From positions 93,241-118,362 of the forward strand of contig DJRP01000030.1 of NCBI GenBank assembly GCA_002437815.1: a stretch of 25,122 bases of DNA. Reading direction: 5' to 3'. Below are positions 7,383 through 14,563 of the stretch, in pieces. How positions within the stretch are numbered: the first letter of the stretch is position 1; each line of letters begins with the position of its first letter. The stretch is from Collinsella sp. UBA6357 (GTDB lineage Bacteria > Actinomycetota > Coriobacteriia > Coriobacteriales > Coriobacteriaceae). The notes under the pieces were generated by a model. That model did not search any database. It saw only the letters and a list, made by a program, of their open reading frames with translations, and was not told the DNA's origin. Position numbers and translations under genes: made by a program.

Positions 7383-7946
7383 CTACTCGCCCTCCTTTGC
7401 ATTCGATGCCGCGGCCGCTGTCGGCGCGGACGTGTCGGCATTTCCCGTCGCGCCGCTCGCGTCTTCCGCCGCCGCCTTCGCCGCAGCCGCCGCACGGGCC
7501 TTGGCCTCTTTGGCGGCACGGATCTTGGCAGCTTTCTCGCGCGCCGCCTTGACCTCAGGCGACACCACGCTCATGGGTTTATCCACCGCCACGTGGTAGA
7601 AATAGCCCTCAAAATCCACCTGCATGTCGGTGACATGGATACCAAACAGATCGTGCGCCTCGTTCTCAAAGGGAAAGACGGCCGGATAGAAGCGGCTGAT
7701 AGAGGGCACGTCCGCATCGGCGCTCACGCCCTCGATCAGCAGATTCTCGATTGCATAGGGCTCGCCCGCGGCCACATGCGCACGCGCGGCATCGACGTCG
7801 ACGAAGGTGTATACCAGGTTGAAACGCTCGCCATCCGCATGGTGCTCCACATGCATCTGCACAAACCGAGCACCGCGTCCCCGCAGCGCCTGAACGCGCC
7901 CCAACAGGTCCCCGAGCGCCACGCGCTCAAACTCGAACTCCTGCAC
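7383..7946 (-). CDS. echD: Ech-type hydrogenase NuoC-like subunit (EchD)
   Basis: A 187-residue protein. Residues 1 to about 125 match the NuoC/30-kDa family, with the signature ISRFYPAVFPFENEAHDLFG at about 83-102. This subunit supports the hydrogenase module and binds no known cofactor. From about residue 130 it has a long Ala/Lys/Glu-rich and then Ala/Ser/Thr-rich tail, likely disordered or partly helical, which is not part of the family core. It starts two bases after the echC stop and ends two bases before the echE start, which indicates one tightly coupled operon. Confidence 0.88.
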   Translation of the reverse strand: MQEFEFERVALGDLLGRVQALRGRGARFVQMHVEHHADGERFNLVYTFVDVDAARAHVAAGEPYAIENLLIEGVSADADVPSISRFYPAVFPFENEAHDLFGIHVTDMQVDFEGYFYHVAVDKPMSVVSPEVKAAREKAAKIRAAKEAKARAAAAAKAAAEDASGATGNADTSAPTAAAASNAKEGE

Positions 7947-7948
7947 AG

Positions 7949-8518
7949 CTACTCCCCCTCATCCGTTCGCGCCGCGGTATTGGTCGCCGTGGAAGCGCCT
8001 GCCGGCCCGGCCGCACCGGAGGCACCCGTAAAAGCCGGATCCCCGCCATCCCATGTGGCGGCCCCGCCCACGCTGAGCGGATCGCGCCCCTGCCGCATGG
8101 CGTCTTCCTTGGCATCGAGCACCTCGCAGGCCTCGACGATGGCGTCGATCACGCTCTCGGGCCTGATGGCACAGCCCGGCGCGTACACATCGACCGGCAC
8201 GGCACGGTCCACACCGCCGGCAACGTTGTAGCAGTCACGGAACACCCCACCGCTGCAGGCGCACACACCGCAGGCAACCACCGCTTTGGGCTCGACCATC
8301 TGCTCGTAGATCTGGCGCACCACCGGCGCGTTCTGCGCGTTGACCGACCCCGTCACCAAAAAGATGTCGGCATGCTTGGGATTACCCGTGTTGACCACAC
8401 CAAACCGCTCCGCATCGAACAGCGGCGTCAGGCTCGCAAGCACCTCGATATCGCATCCGTTGCAGCTCGAGCCGTCGTAATGGATCACCCACGGCGAGCG
8501 CGACATGGTTTTATTCAT
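7949..8518 (-). CDS. echC: Ech-type hydrogenase small subunit (EchC/NuoB-like)
   Basis: This 189-residue protein has the ligands of the proximal [4Fe-4S] cluster: CNGC (Cys19 and Cys22), Cys86 in GVCACSGG, and Cys116 in APGC. It transfers electrons between the ferredoxin subunit and the active site in EchE. It is short and lacks the extra clusters of the soluble hydrogenases, as usual for group 4. After about residue 145 there is a low-complexity Gly/Ala/Thr tail of about 40 residues, similar in character to the tail of EchD. The start at 8518 has AGGGGGAT upstream and lies nine bases after the EchAB stop. Confidence 0.92.
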   Translation of the reverse strand: MNKTMSRSPWVIHYDGSSCNGCDIEVLASLTPLFDAERFGVVNTGNPKHADIFLVTGSVNAQNAPVVRQIYEQMVEPKAVVACGVCACSGGVFRDCYNVAGGVDRAVPVDVYAPGCAIRPESVIDAIVEACEVLDAKEDAMRQGRDPLSVGGAATWDGGDPAFTGASGAAGPAGASTATNTAARTDEGE

Positions 8519-8527
8519 CGCATCCCC

Positions 8528-11413
8528 CTAGATAAACACGTTGATAAGAATCGGCAGCAGATTGACCAGACCGGCCACGAGTGCCGCGCCCCAGCCCAGC
8601 TTGAGGCAGGTGCGCCACGTGCTACGGGCAAACGTGTTGTCGATCAAGATCTCGGCAAAATACACCAGCGCCACCGCGATCAGCGCCACGGCCCAGCTTG
8701 CAGGCTGAGCGCAGACAAAGAACATGCCCACCCACAGCAAAAACAGCGCCGTTTCGCACCAATGCATGAGCTGCACCTTGGCGAGCGTGGAGCCGCTCAT
8801 CTCGGTCGTGACGCCCGAGACGAGCTCCTGATGCGCATGATGCGACATCGACAGGTCAAACGGCGACTTGCGTAGCTTGATGGAGAGCACCGCCATGAGT
8901 GCGCAGAAGATCGGCACCAGGCGCACCACAATGGGCAGGTCCTGGGCAAGCACGCTCGAAACGTCGAAGCTGTCGGTCGCTAGGAACAGACCCGCACCGA
9001 TCAGCAGCACCGTGGGCTCATAGCTCATGACCTGCAGCAGCTCGCGGTCGACACCGGTTTGCGCAAACGGGCTTTGGGTCGAGGCCGCCGCAATCGCCAC
9101 AAACAGCGTGGCAAGCGTGACCATAAAACCGCACAGCAAAAAGTTTCCGCCGGCCACAAAGACGCCGCCGGCCAGACAGGTAAAGATCAACGCGCAGGTC
9201 ACATAGGTGTCGTCGACGGTGCTCACACTGGCAGGAGCCTTGCGCAAAAGCTTTGCCACATCACAAAACGGCTGCAGCACGCGCGGCCCCACGCGCCCTT
9301 GCATATGGGCCGAAACCTTGCGGTCGATACCGTCGACAAGACCGCCCGCGATGGGAGCGAGCACGGCAAACGCCACCGTTCCCAAGGCGACGGCGGCCAG
9401 GCTGCCGCCCGTGGTGTACTCAGGGCGAGACACGACCACCGTTCCGGCCGAAAGCATGCCCGGATCCGCCCAGGCGCAATAGAGCAGCGAGAGCACGATG
9501 ATCGCGCAGCTTACCGTTATGCCCGCAAAGCCGATACGTCGCTCACTGAAGAGTTGTGGCAGATACCAGTTGCGCTTGGACGCGACAACCGGATGCCCCA
9601 GCGAACCCGCGAACAGATGCGCCTCGCCCTCGACCGACACGCCCGAGAGATACATGTCCACCTGCGGTTTGCTCGAGAACTTAAAGGACGTGAGCAGCAC
9701 GACCGCCATAAACGCCACCACGATCGCCATGAGATACAGGGCATCGTGGCCGATCAGCTCGGGCACATGCCCAAAGCTATGCTGCAGATAGACGGCGACC
9801 ACGTTGTCCGAAAGCCATGGCAACGCCAGGCAGCAAACCACGAGCAGCCCCGCGATCGTGCCGAGCGCCGCCCATTCGGTGCGGTGCACGCCGGCCTCGA
9901 CGTTTTGCGCGTCGCGGTCGACCCCGCCCAGCTTAACGAGCCACTTGGCCCAAAAGAAGAACGTCGCCGCCGAGCCAAAAGCCAACACCAGCAGCATGAG
10001 CACGTTGCCGGTCTGGGCAAACGACACCAGCGCGCCCCACTTGGAGACCAGCATGCCAAACGGCGCCACGAACATGCCCATGATGCCCAGCATCATCAGA
10101 CGCGCCAGATGCGGCATGCGGCTAAAGAGGCCGTCCATATCCTCGATATTACGACTGCCGATGTGATGCTCGACCGTACCGACACACAAGAACAGCAGCG
10201 ATTTGGCCACGGTGTGGAACAGAATCAAAAAGATTGCGGCCCAGATCGACTCGGGCTGGCCCACGCCCAGACAGGCGCTGATAAGGCCCAGGTTAGAGAT
10301 GGTGGAATAGGCGAGCACGCGCTTAGCGTTGCTCTGCGAGATCGCCATGAAGGCCGAAAGCAAAAACGTGATGGCACCGATGCTCGTCACCATAAAGCTC
10401 GCCACCGGATAGACCATATACAGCGGGCTCAGCTTGACCATGAGAAACACGCCGGCTTTGACCATGGTCGAGGAGTGCAGGAGCGCGCTGGTGGGCGTCG
10501 GGGCGACCATGGCGCCCAGAAGCCAACGATGAAACGGCATCTGCGCCGCCTTGGTAAGAGCTGCCAGCGAAAGCAGGATCACCGGCAACACCAGCAAGGC
10601 GCCCTGAGCGGTGCCGGCGCGAGAGAGCGCGACGATGCCCGTAAGCGTGAGCGGCATCTGGTTGAGATGCGCGATGATGAGTGCCGCTAAAAAGGCGATA
10701 CCGCCGATCATGTTGAGAATGATCTGGGTGAAGGAGTTCTTGATGGCCTCGGGCGTGCGCGTGTAGCCGATCATGAGAAACGAGCACACCGTGGTGATCT
10801 CCCAGCCGCAGAACACCCACTCCAGGTTGTCGCTGGTCACGATGACAAACATCGCCGCGAGGAACAGATACATAAGGGCCAGAAACTGCGGCCGGCGGTC
10901 AGTTGCCTTCTTGCCGCACAGGGCCGCCTCGTGCTCCTCGTGAGTCTGAAAGTCCTTCATATAGCCGATGGCGTAGATGCAGATAAGGCTGCCGACGATG
11001 CCGATGATGAGCAGCATGATGACCGACATCTCGTCCAGGTAGAGCGGCCGATAGCTGACCGGCTTGCCCGAAGGCAGCGTCATGGCGGCAAAACCGAGCG
11101 AGCCCACGAGCTGAACGATGGCAAGGATCGTGGTGAGCGGGTTGTTGTACCGGTGGGCGTTTGCGAGGATCACGGCGCACAGGAAGACATCGACGACCGA
11201 GGTGCCCAGGGTTATAGCATGTGATATGCCCGGGGCAACCTCAAAATATTGCTCCCCCGTACCAAAAAAGGTCCCGGCGATGACAGTTGTCGTCGCCATA
11301 ATCGTCACCGAAGAGACGATGCCGACCGCATCGCGGGTGCGCTCGTTGTGCACAAGCAGCATTCCCAGCGCCGGTACCAGCGGAAATAAAATCAAAAAGC
11401 AGAGCAGTTCCAT
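8528..11413 (-). CDS. echAB: Fused hydrogenase membrane subunit: EchA (NuoL-like) joined to EchB (NuoH-like)
   Basis: A 961-residue polytopic protein. Residues 1 to about 645 are an antiporter-like NuoL/EchA subunit, with GWE at 203-205, KAAQMPFHRWL at 288-298 and the conserved Lys319 in STMVKAG, all expected in the ion channel. Residues of about 670-961 are a NuoH/EchB subunit with RKVSAHMQGRVGP (698-710), LQPFCDVAKL (713-722), the acidic loop ELLQVMSYEP (791-800) and KSPFDL (849-854). In other Ech operons these are separate genes. Start 11413 (MELLCF) is chosen because GGGGGATG lies upstream; an in-frame extension to 11476 lacks support. It opens the operon AB-C-D-E-F. The product should translocate ions when hydrogen is formed. 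Confidence 0.9.
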   Translation of the reverse strand: MELLCFLILFPLVPALGMLLVHNERTRDAVGIVSSVTIMATTTVIAGTFFGTGEQYFEVAPGISHAITLGTSVVDVFLCAVILANAHRYNNPLTTILAIVQLVGSLGFAAMTLPSGKPVSYRPLYLDEMSVIMLLIIGIVGSLICIYAIGYMKDFQTHEEHEAALCGKKATDRRPQFLALMYLFLAAMFVIVTSDNLEWVFCGWEITTVCSFLMIGYTRTPEAIKNSFTQIILNMIGGIAFLAALIIAHLNQMPLTLTGIVALSRAGTAQGALLVLPVILLSLAALTKAAQMPFHRWLLGAMVAPTPTSALLHSSTMVKAGVFLMVKLSPLYMVYPVASFMVTSIGAITFLLSAFMAISQSNAKRVLAYSTISNLGLISACLGVGQPESIWAAIFLILFHTVAKSLLFLCVGTVEHHIGSRNIEDMDGLFSRMPHLARLMMLGIMGMFVAPFGMLVSKWGALVSFAQTGNVLMLLVLAFGSAATFFFWAKWLVKLGGVDRDAQNVEAGVHRTEWAALGTIAGLLVVCCLALPWLSDNVVAVYLQHSFGHVPELIGHDALYLMAIVVAFMAVVLLTSFKFSSKPQVDMYLSGVSVEGEAHLFAGSLGHPVVASKRNWYLPQLFSERRIGFAGITVSCAIIVLSLLYCAWADPGMLSAGTVVVSRPEYTTGGSLAAVALGTVAFAVLAPIAGGLVDGIDRKVSAHMQGRVGPRVLQPFCDVAKLLRKAPASVSTVDDTYVTCALIFTCLAGGVFVAGGNFLLCGFMVTLATLFVAIAAASTQSPFAQTGVDRELLQVMSYEPTVLLIGAGLFLATDSFDVSSVLAQDLPIVVRLVPIFCALMAVLSIKLRKSPFDLSMSHHAHQELVSGVTTEMSGSTLAKVQLMHWCETALFLLWVGMFFVCAQPASWAVALIAVALVYFAEILIDNTFARSTWRTCLKLGWGAALVAGLVNLLPILINVFI

Positions 11414-11522
11414 AGCATTACATCCCCCGCGCCCATTGACGGTAATGTTTAATGCTATAACGCAACGCGGCGCCAAAAGCGCCCGTTTATCGGTAAACGG
11501 CAGTCAAGTATTGATGAAGGAA

Positions 11523-11933
11523 CTAGTTGGCCTTGTCCTCTGAGGGCACCGAAGTGTGCGGTTTGCGTCCGCGCGGCTTATCGACCAGGGCGTCAGCGCC
11601 GCCCTCACGGTACTGACGGCACCATGCCTTGACCGAAGACTCGCTGGGAATGTGGTACTTGATCATAACCTCGCGTACCGTCAGGCCACCCTCGATCCGA
11701 TCCTTGACCACGGCAAGTTTGAGGTCGTACGAGTACACGCGATGCGTGGACCCCGCGTTGAGCACGGCATCGGCTCCGCCCACCGCAAAAGCGCGCGCCC
11801 ACTGACGCGCGGTGGCCTCGGGGATCCCCAGTTTGCGAGCAAGCGAACGGTGCCCGGCTCCAGCTTCAAGAACCTCGACGGCCTGCTTTCTCACTTCGGG
11901 ACCATATGTGCGAGCTTTTCTAGCTTCTGACAT
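11523..11933 (-). CDS. Orphan IS3-type OrfA-like protein with two helix-turn-helix domains
   Basis: A 136-residue basic protein. Residues of about 5-55 and 65-120 are two helix-turn-helix units of the kind found in OrfA (InsJ/InsE) of IS3 family elements; the second ends in the usual basic GRKP segment. It stops where OrfA proteins normally continue into a leucine zipper, and no frameshift site or integrase-type OrfB follows: only 109 bases separate it from the hydrogenase operon, which reads the same way. It is either a truncated insertion-sequence remnant or a captured DNA-binding regulator. ATG 11933 is preferred over GTG 11942 because an AAGAAG site lies eight bases before it. Confidence 0.75.
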   Translation of the reverse strand: MSEARKARTYGPEVRKQAVEVLEAGAGHRSLARKLGIPEATARQWARAFAVGGADAVLNAGSTHRVYSYDLKLAVVKDRIEGGLTVREVMIKYHIPSESSVKAWCRQYREGGADALVDKPRGRKPHTSVPSEDKAN

Positions 11934-11942
11934 ACCTGCCAC

Positions 11943-12374
11943 TTCTTACGACCATGCATCTAAATTGCTCCAAAACGTGCAAGTTAGATAGTAGCATTTG
12001 ATTTGCCCAAACAAGGCGGTAATTGAAAACGACGAAACACCCATATTTTGTTATCTAGCTTGTAGGATATATATTTTTATCAAATATTTATGCTGGTAAA
12101 GCCCTAGATTTGTAAATTGTGCTGTACCGATATTATTGTTTTACCAGTTTATTAGCAACACTATTCGTCCGTTAATTATTAAACCCCTCCCCATCATTAT
12201 CCAGAGGGGCTTGAGAACCTATTGATCGTTCGCTGTTGGCGCTTCCATCAACGCGAAACGTTTTGTTTACCTTCTGGGCGGTATAAACTGATACGTTAGT
12301 CGATCCCCCTGGCGGAGAGTCGCACGTGCCGTTAAAACAAAAACCCGCCGGTTAACCGACGGGTCTAAATTCAA
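11943..12374. other. AT-rich gene-free stretch
   Basis: About 430 bases between the orphan HTH gene and the tRNA, clearly richer in A and T than the rest of the window. No coding frame is convincing. It holds several weak dyads: GCAAGTTAGATA near 11979-11990 against TATCTAGCTTG near 12052-12062 (imperfect), CTGGTAAA near 12092 against TTTACCAG near 12141, and CCCCTC (12184-12189) against GAGGGG (12204-12209), the last followed on the minus strand by TTTAATAATT. The base composition suggests foreign origin or a decayed mobile element. The tRNA terminator lies at its right end. Confidence 0.6.
12335..12364 (-). terminator. Rho-independent terminator of tRNA-fMet
   Basis: On the minus strand ACCCGTCGGTTAACCGGCGGGT forms a strong hairpin (12343-12364, one G-U pair) followed by TTTTTGTTTT. 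It begins about 11 bases after the CCA end of the tRNA. Confidence 0.9.
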
Positions 12375-12451
12375 TGGTCGCGGGGGCAGGATTTGAACCT
12401 ACGACCTCCGGGTTATGAGCCCGGCGAGCTACCAGACTGCTCCACCCCGCA
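12375..12451 (-). tRNA. Initiator tRNA-Met (fMet), anticodon CAU
   Basis: The 77-nt cloverleaf is complete with an encoded CCA. The anticodon CAT is at plus-strand 12415-12417. Initiator identity is shown by the three G-C pairs (GGG/CCC) at the end of the anticodon stem and the absence of a Watson-Crick pair at 1-72. Here the end pair reads U1-G72 rather than the usual bacterial C1-A72. The TTCAAAT T-loop and GGAGCAG D-arm are standard. It is a single-gene transcript with its own promoter and terminator. Confidence 0.95.
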
Positions 12452-12482
12452 ATGTCTGGACGCACCGTGTGCGCAAGAAAAA

Positions 12483-12511
12483 ATATTACGCGGGCGCCAG
12501 GTGCTCTGCAA
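12483..12511 (-). promoter_or_regulatory. Promoter of tRNA-fMet
   Basis: On the minus strand TTGCAG (12511-12506) and TAATAT (12488-12483) are spaced by 17 bases, a good sigma-70-type match. The expected start is about 25 bases before the mature tRNA. Confidence 0.65.
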
Positions 12512-12623
12512 GCACTCATTTGCATTGCACAAATCCTTCACATTCAATCCGATCAAGCCGTGCGCGACCACCAGCCGTTGAAGCCCGACTCCGGTTCATG
12601 GCCCAGACGATAGGCAGCGCGTA

Positions 12624-12629
12624 TACAAT
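12624..12629 (+). promoter_or_regulatory. -10 box (TACAAT) of coaX
   Basis: TACAAT preceded by TA lies 36 bases upstream of the coaX ATG and matches the -10 boxes before folP, prs and the two-component genes. No clear -35 box is present. Confidence 0.5.
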
Positions 12630-12665
12630 GGTGCGCGTTGAATCGCACCGACTCCGGGAGTGGAC

Positions 12666-13457
12666 ATGCTACTCGCTATCGATATGGGAAACACGCAGAC
12701 AGCCATGGGCCTGTTTGACGGGGACGCGCTCGTGCAGTCATGGCGCATGCCCACCGACCGCTCCTTCACCGCCGACGAGATCCACGTGCGCCTGATGGGC
12801 TTCTTTCGAATGTACGGGCTCTCGCTCGATGCCGTCGACGCCATCGCCTTTGCCGGTGTGGTGCCGCAGCTGTCGCGCGAGTGGCATGCCGTGGCCGAGC
12901 GCATCGCCGCGCGCACCGTGGTGGTGGGACCTCAGACGGCGAGCGTGACCAAGCTGCGCGCGGCATCGCCCGGGCAGGTCGGCGCCGACCGCATCGCCAA
13001 CGCCGTGGCCGCTGAGCGCTACTACGGGGCGCCGGCGATCGTGGTGGACTTTGGCACCGCGACCAATATCGACGTCATCGATGACGAGGGCTACTACATC
13101 GGCGGGGCCATCGCCCCGGGTATCCGCATCTCTATGGACGCGCTCACGGCACGTGCGGCCAAACTGGCAAGCGTTCCCCTCGAGACGCCGGAGCACGCCA
13201 TCGGGCGCGACACGGTGGAATGCGTGCAGGTCGGCTCCGTAGTGGGAGCGGCGGCCATGGCCGAGGGGCTCGTCGCCCGCATCAAGCGCGAGCTGGGCCG
13301 CGACGACGCCACCGTGATCGCGACGGGCGGCCTTGCCGGCATCGTCGCGGATTCGACCGACGTCTTCGACGTGATCGACGGGCAGCTCACCATCAAGGGC
13401 ATCTGCGAGATCTATCGCAGAGTTGCCAAGATCAACGGCGATTCGCATAGGGAATAG
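12666..13457 (+). CDS. coaX: Type III pantothenate kinase (CoaX)
   Basis: This 263-residue enzyme of the ASKHA fold phosphorylates pantothenate in the first step of coenzyme A synthesis. Visible motifs are the phosphate loop AIDMGNTQT (residues 4-12), VVPQLS (65-70), GADR (106-109), VDFGTATN (127-134) and GGAIAPGI (146-153). The length is normal for the family. Start 12666 (MLLAID) is preferred over GTG 12660 because GGGAG lies five bases before it and family members begin this way. It has its own TACAAT promoter and no co-directional neighbour downstream. Type III enzymes need a monovalent cation and are not inhibited by CoA. Confidence 0.95.
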   Translation: MLLAIDMGNTQTAMGLFDGDALVQSWRMPTDRSFTADEIHVRLMGFFRMYGLSLDAVDAIAFAGVVPQLSREWHAVAERIAARTVVVGPQTASVTKLRAASPGQVGADRIANAVAAERYYGAPAIVVDFGTATNIDVIDDEGYYIGGAIAPGIRISMDALTARAAKLASVPLETPEHAIGRDTVECVQVGSVVGAAAMAEGLVARIKRELGRDDATVIATGGLAGIVADSTDVFDVIDGQLTIKGICEIYRRVAKINGDSHRE

Positions 13458-13861
13458 GCCGATTCGAATAGAATGCCGCCAAATTCGCACCGTCAACCCC
13501 TTGGAACATCTGGCGGTGGACAGTTTTTTCAGATATGTATTTTTTCACGTGGCCATCGGGGCATTTCTATAGTCAAATTGCCGCGATTTACCTGAAAGGC
13601 AGGCCTTTGCGCGTCAAAAGACGACGGCGTTTCTCTACAATTATTTAACTTTTGGCCAATAGAGGCGATGCATACGCCACGGCGCGCGTATTCCCCACGG
13701 CAGAACAATACATATCTGAAATAACTGACCATCACAAACGCGCGACCATCCGGCGATGCGCGGCACAACCCTAAAAACGCACGCATCCAGAACTCAAAGC
13801 GGGCGGCGCCGCCCGGGTCAGATCCGGCGGTGCCGCTTTACCAGTAGTTCAGCGATTATGC
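13458..13861. other. Gene-free stretch carrying an inverted-repeat element
   Basis: About 400 bases between convergent coaX and the ligase-like gene. A minus-strand frame of 85 codons crosses it, but its codon use is unlike the neighbours and it spans the inverted repeat, so I do not call it. The stretch holds the 13521-13727 element, a small CCGCCA/TGGCGG dyad (13476-13481 and 13511-13516), and a perfect 14-bp GC palindrome at 13801-13814 that could help end transcription. Confidence 0.65.
13521..13727. repeat. About 207-bp element with 25-bp inverted terminal repeats
   Basis: The left end CAGTTTTTTCAGATATGTAT (13521-13540, continuing a few bases) is matched by the reverse complement of 13703-13727 with only two mismatches over 24 bases; the 13-mer at 13529-13541 is perfectly inverted at 13707-13719. 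The interior has its own small hairpins, for example AAAGGC/GCCTTT near 13594-13607. It has the form of a miniature inverted-repeat element or a large RNA hairpin. Its ends resemble those of the element inside the ECF ATPase gene at 20959-21151. Confidence 0.7.
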
Positions 13862-14563
13862 CTAAACGCGACGAATCTTGACCGCCTCGGGAGGAAACTC
13901 CTGTTCACCGGCATCGGTCTTAAGCGTTGCACGGCCCCAGATATCGAGTCCGGCAAACACACCGACCGCCAGCGGAAGCCCGTTGGGAGAAACGGCTGCC
14001 GCCTGGTGCCCCAGCAGCGGCACCATATCAAAGTACTCGGAGAGCACCGGAGCCAGCGGGCCCATCTTGCCCTGGGGCGTGTCGGCTAAAACCGCCCAGG
14101 CATCAACCCTACGGACAATGGCACCGGACAGGCGCAAAACGAGTTCCTCGTCAGCCGCGGTTACTCCCAGCCCCGCAAGCTGATCGACCTCAACGGATAC
14201 CGTGACCGCGGCAAACATTCCCGCCGCACCGGCGCCGCCGTTAACGTTCACGCCGGCAAGCAGCGTCTCGAAATCCGGAGCCCCGCACACGATATCGCTC
14301 GGCCACTGGATACCCACCTTGCCAGAAAGGCCCAGCCCTGCATCGTCGAGCGTGCCCGCAAGCGCATCCATCAGGCCCATGGCCGCCACAAACGGCAACG
14401 CGTGGAACGCCTGCATTCCCACAGAGGGTCTCACGACAACCGAAAACACCAGCGAGTTATTTGCATGCGACCAGGCGCACCAGCCAGCGGTCGCGCCCTC
14501 GCGCCCGGCATCTCGCGCGGCATCGAGCTCCGCGCCCGTCTTGACGGCATTCATCTCGCTCAT
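13862..14563 (-). CDS. Divergent biotin-protein-ligase-like protein
   Basis: A 233-residue protein that aligns by eye with the BirA catalytic and C-terminal domains: NNSLVFSVVVRP (35-46) matches the strand after the biotin loop, IQWPSD (85-90) stands where ligases have KWPND, and residues of about 195-233 form the SH3-like end. The glycine/arginine-rich loop GRGRRG that holds biotinyl-AMP is not recognisable, and the lysine of KWPND is Gln86. It may be inactive or act on another substrate. It begins immediately after the folP-folK stop codon, so the two are co-transcribed. The family call is moderately sure; the function is uncertain. Confidence 0.6.
   Translation of the reverse strand: MSEMNAVKTGAELDAARDAGREGATAGWCAWSHANNSLVFSVVVRPSVGMQAFHALPFVAAMGLMDALAGTLDDAGLGLSGKVGIQWPSDIVCGAPDFETLLAGVNVNGGAGAAGMFAAVTVSVEVDQLAGLGVTAADEELVLRLSGAIVRRVDAWAVLADTPQGKMGPLAPVLSEYFDMVPLLGHQAAAVSPNGLPLAVGVFAGLDIWGRATLKTDAGEQEFPPEAVKIRRV

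Noticed and set aside
9059..10690. A 543-codon plus-strand frame inside the EchAB gene
   Set aside because: Arg/His/Gln-rich shadow of a conserved membrane protein on the other strand; no ribosome site, no motifs.
12092..12148. CTGGTAAA/TTTACCAG dyad in the AT-rich stretch as an attachment site or IS end
   Set aside because: Only eight bases, loop of about 40, no integrase nearby and no second copy of the tRNA end.
13529..13786. 85-codon minus-strand frame between coaX and the ligase-like gene
   Set aside because: It spans the inverted-repeat element, contains no recognisable domain and has no good ribosome site.
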